A stretch of 5,571 nucleotides of DNA from JAMORN01 sp027063545 [NCBI: bacterium] (GTDB lineage Bacteria > JAMORN01), in assembly GCA_027063545.1 (NCBI GenBank), contig JAMORN010000179.1, positions 1-5,571 of the forward strand. The letters run 5' to 3'. The notes beneath the pieces are model-generated. The model was given only the letters and a program-made list of their open reading frames with translations. It was not told where the DNA came from and searched no databases. The position numbers and the translations under genes were made by a program. Positions 1 to 5,435 of the stretch are shown here, piece after piece (position 1 is the first letter of the stretch; each line of letters opens with the position of its first letter).

Positions 1-614
1 AATAATTTTATTTTTTTTTCCTTTTTTATTTGTAAATATGCTTTATTAACAACGCTTCTCATTTCACCTTTATGATATTCATTAGGGCCATAAACATTAA
101 AAAATTTTAATCCAACCACTCTATTAAAAAGTTTATTTTTATACAACCATAAGTCAAATAGATGTTTTGAAAATCCATATATATTTAAAGGTTTTAAAAA
201 AGGTAAAAGTTTAATATCATCTTTAAAACCCATACTTCCATCACCATATGTGGCTGCGCTGGAAGCATAAATAAATCTTATATTATTGTATAGGGCAAAT
301 GAGCATAATTTTTTTGAATATTTATAGTTGTTATGGATAAGATAATTAGAGTCTTTCTCAATAGTAGAAGAACAAGCTCCTAGATGAATTATTGCCCTTA
401 TATTGTCTATTTTATTTTTATCTAGTAGTTCTAGGAAGTCCTTTTTATCTATATAGTCTTCAAATATTTTATTTCTTAAATTTTTCCACTTTTCAGACGT
501 GTCTAAGTGATCTACAATTATTATTTCTTCTATACCTATATTATTTAAAAATTTTAATAAAACACTACCTATAAATCCCGCGCCACCAGTTAAAATTATT
601 TTATTCTTCTTCAT
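1..614 (-). CDS. hldD: ADP-L-glycero-D-manno-heptose 6-epimerase, N-terminal 204 codons (partial, runs off left edge)
   Basis: The family converts ADP-D-glycero-D-manno-heptose to the L-glycero form in the cytoplasm, the last step of making the nucleotide-activated heptose for the LPS inner core. I translated the minus strand by eye from the ATG at 614-612. The N-terminus has the Rossmann NADP-binding motif TGGAGFIGS (residues 9-17). Family signatures follow: EKWKNL (41-46), HLGACSST (77-84), the SSAATYG strand (118-124), the catalytic YxxxK as YGFSK (146-150) and FFNVYGPNEYHKGEMRSV (171-188). The Lys of HKG (residue 182) matches the second catalytic base I recall for the E. coli enzyme (about 310 aa). 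About one third, the C-terminal substrate-binding part, lies outside the window. No stop or frameshift is seen. There is no Shine-Dalgarno upstream of the ATG. The HLGACSST and HKG motifs separate it from generic UDP-sugar epimerases. Confidence 0.95.
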   Translation of the reverse strand, partial: MKKNKIILTGGAGFIGSVLLKFLNNIGIEEIIIVDHLDTSEKWKNLRNKIFEDYIDKKDFLELLDKNKIDNIRAIIHLGACSSTIEKDSNYLIHNNYKYSKKLCSFALYNNIRFIYASSAATYGDGSMGFKDDIKLLPFLKPLNIYGFSKHLFDLWLYKNKLFNRVVGLKFFNVYGPNEYHKGEMRSVVNKAYLQIKKEKKIKL

Positions 615-624
615 ATATTAAGTT

Positions 625-654
625 AATATAAAAAAAAAATTTAAAATAGTTCAA
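625..654 (-). promoter_or_regulatory. Candidate hldD promoter with a 10-nt homopolymer in its spacer
   Basis: Reading the minus strand, TTGAAC (654-649, four of six matches to the -35 consensus) is followed after 18 bp by TATATT (630-625, five of six matches to the -10). Only 10 bases separate the -10 from the hldD ATG, so the transcript would have almost no leader, in line with the missing ribosome binding site. The spacer contains a run of ten A (plus strand, 630-639) that touches the first base of the -10 box. Such AT-rich sequence yields TATATT by chance easily, so this is a weak call. Confidence 0.35.
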
Positions 655-672
655 TATTTTATTTATTTCTTA

Positions 673-700
673 TTGACAAAATATAAATACATTTTATATT
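673..700 (+). promoter_or_regulatory. Sigma-70-type promoter for the lipoprotein gene
   Basis: A perfect -35 hexamer TTGACA (673-678) is followed after 16 bp by TATATT (695-700), which matches five of six positions of TATAAT. Initiation around 707 would give a leader of about 55 nt ending in a strong ribosome binding site. The intact TTGACA in so AT-rich a region makes this the best promoter in the window. A closely similar arrangement sits before the oxidoreductase gene at 5344. Confidence 0.65.
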
Positions 701-752
701 AAATAACATAAGTAGGAAAAATTATAGAGATAAAGTATTTAAACTAAAAAAA

Positions 753-758
753 AGGAGG
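753..758 (+). promoter_or_regulatory. Strong ribosome binding site of the lipoprotein gene
   Basis: AGGAGG, a full anti-16S match, lies 5 bases before the ATG at 764. It fixes that start and shows that this organism uses Shine-Dalgarno initiation, unlike typical Bacteroidota. High translation of the lipoprotein is likely. Confidence 0.8.
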
Positions 759-763
759 AATTT

Positions 764-2227
764 ATGCCTAACTTTAGATTTATTAATGTGTTAGTAAGTA
801 TAACAATGGGGTTATTACTTTTTATAACAAGCTGTTCGGATAATACACAACAGATTACACAAAATGATATAGAAGATATAGCAGATTCAGTAGCTGATTC
901 GTTGGGAATTTCAGATTCATTAAAAGACAGTCTACAAAATATTATAGAAGACAGTATAAAAAATTTAACATCTATTAGTTCTTTAAATGAAATAACTGGG
1001 ACATGGCAATTTTCAACCGAAATCCAATATAGAAAACTAAGTATATCTCTTGTAAAATTACCAGATGAGCTTATAGGTGATACTACATTTATTCAAGAGG
1101 TAAATATAGATCATAGTCAAGATTCTATTTTAAGCTTTATTTATGTAGAAAAAATTTCAGAAAATCAAGCTGTTGGCATAAATATTTTTAAAATAGGAAA
1201 TCAATATTATGTAGAAACAGAGGATGGATATGATACTTTAACACTAATTAATAATGAAATTTTTGTGGCGACAGCAGAAGGAGATACTATACGATTATAT
1301 AAAGATGCTAATGGGAATTTGGTATTTTTAGGTCATTTTGATGAGGGAGATGTTATGAGTAATGAAGAAGCACCAGATACTATTAAATGTAATGATACAA
1401 CAAATATTATTATAAATGGTAGTTTTAGTGTTGATATTTTAGGAGGACTTGTTAGTGTAGATATAGCAGTTGATATTAATTCTTTACCAAAAATTCCAGA
1501 AGATTCAATATATGAAGAGAATGGGGAAGATGATAATAATATATTCTTTCAAGCTCAACAATGGGTGAAAGATAAAGTTAAGGAGGTTTGTCCAATACCA
1601 ATAGGACCAATGCCATCTGAAGATCAAGATTCTAACTTTTATAATGATACAGTTTATTATTCACCTATTGATACTAATATTAATCCTGATGATACAAGCT
1701 ATGAAGAGCCATATCCAACAAATTGTCCTACAGGGTATGGGTATGATGAAACTTGGTTTGAGAATGATCCTATAAGAGATTCTATTTATGCAGCAATTTT
1801 AAAAGGTTCAGAATTTAAGGTGTTTGGTATTGTTAGTATAAAAATTGATTCTTCAGGAGATACTATTTCAGTTGATTCTATTAATTCTTATTTAGAAATG
1901 GTATATAAGTTTTCTCCTAATTTAGATACTATTAAGTTTTATCAATATGATCCAGCAGGAGTCCCTATAGATAGTGCTATAGCACTAACAAATGTTATTC
2001 CAGAAAAACAAGCTATTTTTATGACAGTAATGACTACTATGACAATAGATTATTCTTCACCTGAGGATCCTAATTCTGCTTGTCCAGTAATAAGTCCTAT
2101 ACCTGAAACAATAAAATTTTTAGAGTATTCACCTGATGGCAATAGGGTAAAAATTACTTTTATTATAGAAAAAGAAGACGGCTCAAAAGAAATAATAGAA
2201 GATTACTGGGAAAAAATTATAGAATAA
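764..2227 (+). CDS. Large acidic lipoprotein of unknown function
   Basis: I do not recognise the family. The 487-residue product starts with one Arg (R5), a hydrophobic stretch (about 7-22) and a type II signal peptidase lipobox ITSC, so C24 should be lipidated and the protein membrane-anchored, probably in the outer membrane. Residues 35-69 form a probable helical stalk with five Asp-Ser pairs. A GTW-type strand opening at 79-81 begins a beta-rich region, loosely like lipocalin-like lipoproteins (inference only). A short motif, D/E-T-hydrophobic, recurs in likely strands near 106, 157, 174, 205, 295, 366, 388 and 448. Asp- and Pro-rich linkers cover about 245-335. The mature part has four further Cys (209, 276, 321, 440), enough for two disulfides. 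The start is fixed by AGGAGG at 753-758. It is a single gene with its own promoter and terminator. Composition matches its neighbours, so there is no sign of recent transfer. Confidence 0.85.
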   Translation: MPNFRFINVLVSITMGLLLFITSCSDNTQQITQNDIEDIADSVADSLGISDSLKDSLQNIIEDSIKNLTSISSLNEITGTWQFSTEIQYRKLSISLVKLPDELIGDTTFIQEVNIDHSQDSILSFIYVEKISENQAVGINIFKIGNQYYVETEDGYDTLTLINNEIFVATAEGDTIRLYKDANGNLVFLGHFDEGDVMSNEEAPDTIKCNDTTNIIINGSFSVDILGGLVSVDIAVDINSLPKIPEDSIYEENGEDDNNIFFQAQQWVKDKVKEVCPIPIGPMPSEDQDSNFYNDTVYYSPIDTNINPDDTSYEEPYPTNCPTGYGYDETWFENDPIRDSIYAAILKGSEFKVFGIVSIKIDSSGDTISVDSINSYLEMVYKFSPNLDTIKFYQYDPAGVPIDSAIALTNVIPEKQAIFMTVMTTMTIDYSSPEDPNSACPVISPIPETIKFLEYSPDGNRVKITFIIEKEDGSKEIIEDYWEKIIE

Positions 2228-2256
2228 AAAGAATAGAATATAAATAAAAAACTTGC

Positions 2257-2291
2257 ACCCTGGCTTCTATTAATGGAGTCAGGGTTTTTTT
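2257..2291. terminator. Bidirectional rho-independent terminator between convergent genes
   Basis: An 11-bp stem pairs 2257-2267 with 2275-2285 around a 7-base loop. It includes two G-U wobbles when read as plus-strand RNA. It is followed by a run of seven T (2285-2291, the first T shared with the stem), and on the other side a run of six A (2246-2251) supplies the U-tract for minus-strand transcripts, 5 bases beyond the stem. It lies 29 bases after the lipoprotein stop and 11 bases after the radical SAM stop, and so probably ends both transcripts. It is stronger in the plus direction. Its G+C content stands out sharply from the surroundings. Confidence 0.88.
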
Positions 2292-2296
2292 ATATA

Positions 2297-3574
2297 TTAT
2301 ATCTCCTCAGTAGTAAACAAATATTCATCTAAAGGCTGTGATTTTAACTTAAAATTATATTTGAAATAATTAGGATAGTATTTATTTTTTATTTTAAGTT
2401 TAAATTTTTCCATAATTTTTTCTTTATTTGAAAAATCAAAATCACCATAATATTTTCCATTTATTGTAATAAAGTAAATAGCCTTTTTTAAAGGGAAATA
2501 AATTTGAGAAAGTATATTTAAGTCAATATAAGAGTTTTTTCTTAATTTAATAATTGTTTTAGCAGTTTTTTTACCAATTCCAGGTACTCTAATTAAAGTA
2601 TCATAATCTGCTTTTGTTATTTCAACAGGAAATAGATCTATGTTTTCTAAAGCATACCAAAGTTTAGGATCAATATTTTGAGGGAGATTATTGGTAGTTT
2701 TAAAAAAGTCACTAACAGAAAAGTTATATCTTCTTATAAGAAAATCAGCTTGATAAAGCACAACTTCTCTTTCAATAGGCGGTTTTTTAATCTTGTTAAT
2801 TAATGGATTTGATGTTTCAATAGGTCTTATAGCAGAAAAATATACCCTATGAAGATGAAATTTATCATACAAGTATTTACTTAATGTTAGTATTTGTTTG
2901 TCATCTTCTTCAGAAGCACCTATAATCATTTGTGTAGTATGGCCTGATGGAAGAATTTTGGGAGCTTTTTTATATTTTTTCCTTTCAGTTTTAAAGAAAT
3001 AAAATAATTCTCCAATATATTTCATTGGTTTTATAATTGAATTTTTATTTTTTTCAGGAGCAAATAGTTTTAAGCTTTTTTCCGAAGGCATTTCTATATT
3101 TATTGATACTCTAGATGCATATTTTGATATTTCATTAATAAGTTCTTTACTTATATTAGGCATTATTTTAACATGGATATAACCTTTAAAATTATATTTT
3201 TCTCTTAATAATTTTATTGTTTCAAGAAGCTTTGAAGCAGTATATTCCTCAGATTTATATATAGCAGAACTTAAAAATAAGCCATTAATTAGTTTTTTAT
3301 TGTAAAATTCTAAAGTAATTTTTGCGATTTCTTCAGGTGTAAATATTGCTCTTGGGATATTACTTTCTCTTCTATTTATACAATAAGAGCAATTGTATTT
3401 ACATATATTAGTATATAATAATTTTAAAAGACCTACTTTTCTTACTTGATTATTATAGGCTACATTAGAATAATATATAGGATATTTATTTACCTTTTCT
3501 ACAGAAGAACAAGTTTGATCATAGTAAGCTGCATATGTTAACAGTTTAAGTTTTTCATATAAATATTTTTCCAT
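2297..3574 (-). CDS. Radical SAM protein with C-terminal helix-hairpin-helix, predicted DNA modification/repair (rSAM_link_UDG type)
   Basis: The 425-residue product matches from memory the family named putative DNA modification/repair radical SAM protein (TIGR03916), whose reaction I do not know to have been determined. The N-terminal YDQTCSS (18-24) is a family signature. The 4Fe-4S/SAM-binding CxxxCxxC is C58, C62, C65, followed by NRRESNIPRAIFTPEE (67-82). The barrel continues with GLFLSSAIYKS (98-108), NIEMPSE (159-165), APEK (172-175) and STQMI-like HTTQMIIGA (212-220). A DPKLWYAL segment (302-309) precedes a DNA-binding helix-hairpin-helix with LIRVPGIGKKTAKTI (327-341). Length is normal for the family. 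In many genomes it neighbours a uracil-DNA-glycosylase-superfamily gene; none is in this window, and it appears monocistronic. No Shine-Dalgarno precedes the ATG, so the start rests on the family-like N-terminus. Confidence 0.93.
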   Translation of the reverse strand: MEKYLYEKLKLLTYAAYYDQTCSSVEKVNKYPIYYSNVAYNNQVRKVGLLKLLYTNICKYNCSYCINRRESNIPRAIFTPEEIAKITLEFYNKKLINGLFLSSAIYKSEEYTASKLLETIKLLREKYNFKGYIHVKIMPNISKELINEISKYASRVSINIEMPSEKSLKLFAPEKNKNSIIKPMKYIGELFYFFKTERKKYKKAPKILPSGHTTQMIIGASEEDDKQILTLSKYLYDKFHLHRVYFSAIRPIETSNPLINKIKKPPIEREVVLYQADFLIRRYNFSVSDFFKTTNNLPQNIDPKLWYALENIDLFPVEITKADYDTLIRVPGIGKKTAKTIIKLRKNSYIDLNILSQIYFPLKKAIYFITINGKYYGDFDFSNKEKIMEKFKLKIKNKYYPNYFKYNFKLKSQPLDEYLFTTEEI

Positions 3575-3605
3575 AATAAAAAAAATAATTTTTATATTTT
3601 ATTAC
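3575..3605. promoter_or_regulatory. 31-bp divergent intergenic region with candidate promoter elements for both genes
   Basis: Only 31 bases, with one G/C pair, separate the start codons of the radical SAM gene and ftsB. On the plus strand TATATT (3593-3598) ends 7 bases before the ftsB ATG, so initiation would fall at or next to the start codon. On the minus strand TAAAAT (3601-3596) or TATAAA (3596-3591) could serve the radical SAM gene. Neither gene has a Shine-Dalgarno. The -35 regions would have to lie inside the opposing coding sequence. I see no good -35 hexamer, so the call is tentative. Confidence 0.4.
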
Positions 3606-3938
3606 ATGGAAGATGAAAAAAAATTTAATAATACTGATAAATATTTTGGTAAAAAATTAAGAAAAATAGTTATTTTTTCATTATTTTTTTTATCTGTATT
3701 TTTTTTCTTAACTCAAATTTTTTTCTATTGGAGAGATCTTTCAAAAATGGATAAGGAAATAAAAAAAGAAATGGAGAAACAAAGGCTTTTACAAGTAAAA
3801 ATAGATTCTATAGAAAATATTATAAAAAAATTAGATACAGATACTTTTTTAATTGAAAAAATTGCAAGAGAAAAGTTGGGAATGATAAAAAAAGGAGAGC
3901 AAGTTTATAAAATAAAAATAAAGGATATAAAAAAATGA
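3606..3938 (+). CDS. ftsB: FtsB/DivIC-family cell division protein (septum formation initiator)
   Basis: FtsB/DivIC proteins are small bitopic membrane proteins that pair with FtsL and FtsQ/DivIB to activate septal peptidoglycan synthesis. The 110-residue product has the full layout: a short charged cytoplasmic N-terminus, one membrane segment (about 21-42, very Phe-rich), a coiled coil (about 43-75, Lys/Glu-rich with spaced Leu/Ile) and the diagnostic end motif IEKIAREKLGMIKKGE (83-98) followed by QVY. Length is typical (about 100). The next in-frame ATG lies beyond the membrane segment, so ATG 3606 is the sensible start, although no ribosome binding site precedes it. It heads an operon: its TGA overlaps the next ATG as ATGA. 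The membrane segment is encoded by two runs of eight T and one of seven T, which may be prone to slippage. FtsL is a less likely alternative because of the end motif. Confidence 0.88.
   Translation: MEDEKKFNNTDKYFGKKLRKIVIFSLFFLSVFFFLTQIFFYWRDLSKMDKEIKKEMEKQRLLQVKIDSIENIIKKLDTDTFLIEKIAREKLGMIKKGEQVYKIKIKDIKK
3921..3925 (+). promoter_or_regulatory. Ribosome binding site of the DUF502 gene, inside ftsB
   Basis: AAGGA within the end of ftsB lies 9 bases before the ATG at 3935. With the ATGA stop/start overlap it suggests coupled translation of the two proteins. Confidence 0.55.
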
Positions 3939-4585
3939 AAAAAATAATATCATTTCTTAAAAATAGTTTTTTTTCGGGGATAATATTTTGGACTCCTATT
4001 GCTATAACCTTTTTTATTGTTTATAAAATTTTTCTGTTTTTAGATCAACCAACGCGTTTGTTAATAAAAGATTTTGTAGAGAGAACTATTCCAGAATATA
4101 GTAATTATATAGTACCAGGTATAGGACTTTTTATCACAATCTCTATTATAATAATTTCAGGAGTGTTTGCTAAAAATATGATAGGGAGATATATTACAAA
4201 TTTTTTTGTTGATTTAATGCTTAATATTCCAATAATAAATAAAATTTATAAAGCTGTAAAGGAGATTGTTGATTCTATTTTATCAACTAACAAAAAGGCA
4301 TATAAAAGAATTGTATTAATAGAATATCCAAGAAAAGGTATATGGAGTATTGGTTTTGAGACAGGTGAGGTTAAAGATTATTTGAAAGAAAAGATAAATG
4401 ATAACAAAGAAAAAAAGGAAAAATATATATACGTCTTTCTTCCAACAACTCCTAATCCTACTTCAGGTTATATGTTAATTTTAAAAAGAGATGAAGTGAT
4501 AGATACAGATTTAACTGTTGAAGAAGCTTTAAAACTTATAATGGCAGGTGGTGCTTTTGACCCAAGGGAGTTTATCAAAGATTAA
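3935..4585 (+). CDS. DUF502 family membrane protein
   Basis: The family (Pfam DUF502) is widespread in bacteria and related to plant LIKE-COV proteins; its biochemical role is not established. The 216-residue product has two membrane segments, about 11-35 and 58-79. They are followed by NIPIINKIYKAVKEI (97-111) and then a soluble domain with the family hallmarks EYPRKGIWSIGFETG (130-144), FLPTTPNPTSGYMLIL (168-183) and DLTVEEALKLIMAGG (192-206). Length is normal. It overlaps ftsB by four bases (ATGA) and contains the start of recO, so the three should be co-transcribed. A helper role in the inner membrane is all the sequence supports. The charged insertion at about 150-163 is a likely flexible loop. 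Confidence 0.93.
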   Translation: MKKIISFLKNSFFSGIIFWTPIAITFFIVYKIFLFLDQPTRLLIKDFVERTIPEYSNYIVPGIGLFITISIIIISGVFAKNMIGRYITNFFVDLMLNIPIINKIYKAVKEIVDSILSTNKKAYKRIVLIEYPRKGIWSIGFETGEVKDYLKEKINDNKEKKEKYIYVFLPTTPNPTSGYMLILKRDEVIDTDLTVEEALKLIMAGGAFDPREFIKD

Positions 4586-5339
4586 AAAACAAGAGGGTTA
4601 TTTAATAAGTTTTTATCCTTGGAAGGAATCTTCATATATACTCAAATTTTTACTAAAAGATTTTGGAGTTTTAGATTTTATACTATTTAGAGGAAAAAGA
4701 AAACATATTCCTATTTCTATAGGATTCAAATATGATATAGTATTTTATAAAAAAGAAAATCTTTCTATAATAAAAGAAATAGTATTAAATGAATCAATAA
4801 CAATAAATACAAAAAAAGATTTTTATCTAGTACATATAATCTTTAAACTTATATCAAAACTTCATATAAGTGAGGAATACTCTAATTTTTTTTGGACTCT
4901 TATTGAAGAAATTTTTTCTCTACTAAAAAATAGTAAAATAGATAAAGATTTGATTTTTATAAAGTTTCTTATAAGTGTTTTAAAAATAGAAGGACTATGG
5001 AAGGAATATACTAAATGTTTTAAGTGTCACAAAAAATTTTCAAAAGGAGATGATGTATTTTTTGATTTACAAAATGTGAGAATATATTGCTCTGAATGTA
5101 TAGATACATATAATAATAAACAGAATAAAATTTTTCCCATAAAGTTTTGGATTATTTCTTTTTCAAACTGGTTGATTTATAACAATATTGACTTAATTCC
5201 AGATTCAAAAAAAGAAAATATATTAAAAAATAAAAATGAGATAATGAATTTTCTTATAGAGTATTATAAAATACATCTTCTTTATAAAGATGAAGAAATA
5301 TTTAAGATAATAGATAAATACTTACAAGTTTCCTCTTAA
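4557..5339 (+). CDS. recO: DNA repair protein RecO
   Basis: RecO works with RecF and RecR to load RecA onto SSB-coated single-stranded DNA at gaps, and also anneals strands. The product shows the order expected: an N-terminal OB-fold beginning near KKQEGYLISFYPWKESS with GVLDFILFRGKRK after it, a helical middle, and a zinc-ribbon-like CFKC...CSEC (Cys 154, 157, 178, 181 counted from the TTG), then a helical end. About 260 residues, near the usual 240-250. Start choice is uncertain: TTG 4557 has AGGTGG (4546-4551) 5 bases upstream and is preferred; GTG 4548 gives the longest frame but has no ribosome site; a non-standard ATT at 4581, overlapping the DUF502 stop, has AAGGGAG (4564-4570) 10 bases before it and would fit family N-termini best. 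It ends the operon. No convincing terminator follows. Confidence 0.92.
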   Translation: MTQGSLSKIKKQEGYLISFYPWKESSYILKFLLKDFGVLDFILFRGKRKHIPISIGFKYDIVFYKKENLSIIKEIVLNESITINTKKDFYLVHIIFKLISKLHISEEYSNFFWTLIEEIFSLLKNSKIDKDLIFIKFLISVLKIEGLWKEYTKCFKCHKKFSKGDDVFFDLQNVRIYCSECIDTYNNKQNKIFPIKFWIISFSNWLIYNNIDLIPDSKKENILKNKNEIMNFLIEYYKIHLLYKDEEIFKIIDKYLQVSS

Positions 5340-5343
5340 AATA

Positions 5344-5370
5344 TTGACTTTATTTTAAATAGATTATATT
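5344..5370 (+). promoter_or_regulatory. Candidate promoter for the oxidoreductase gene
   Basis: TTGACT (5344-5349, five of six matches) begins 5 bases after the recO stop codon and is followed by TATATT (5365-5370) with a 15-bp spacer, or by TATTTT (5367-5372) at 17 bp. The sequence from TATTGAC to TTATATT closely resembles the promoter at 673-700, including a shared TAAATA in the spacer. It would separate this gene from the ftsB-recO operon and give a leader of about 58 nt. Confidence 0.5.
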
Positions 5371-5424
5371 TTAATTTTTGAAAAATTTATTTTTCTTAAA
5401 GAAATATAAATCTTAAAGTATAAA

Positions 5425-5430
5425 AGGAGA
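5425..5430 (+). promoter_or_regulatory. Ribosome binding site of the oxidoreductase gene
   Basis: AGGAGA lies 5 bases before the ATG at 5436, the same spacing as for the lipoprotein gene, and fixes the start. Confidence 0.7.
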
Positions 5431-5435
5431 AAGAT

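Noticed and set aside
392-574. Plus-strand reading frame of 60 codons, hydrophobic and Tyr/Leu/Phe-rich
   Set aside because: It lies antisense to hldD, whose conserved motifs prove the minus-strand frame; it has no ribosome binding site and low-complexity composition.
1-614. Truncated hldD pseudogene
   Set aside because: The frame is open with intact motifs to the window edge, so it is cut by the window and not by mutation.
661-704. Bacteroidota-type promoter (-33 TTTG / -7 TAnnTTTG)
   Set aside because: No TAnnTTTG is present at the right place, a perfect TTGACA is, and the genes use AGGAGG ribosome sites.
615-763. Riboswitch, small RNA or tRNA in the divergent intergenic region
   Set aside because: The stretch is almost pure A/T without a stable stem, cloverleaf or conserved motif; only promoter-like boxes and the ribosome binding site can be supported.
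5392-5404. Inverted repeat TTTCTT/AAGAAA after recO as a terminator or operator
   Set aside because: Only one base separates the arms, so no hairpin can form; the arms are nearly all A/T and no U-tract follows. Expected by chance in this composition.
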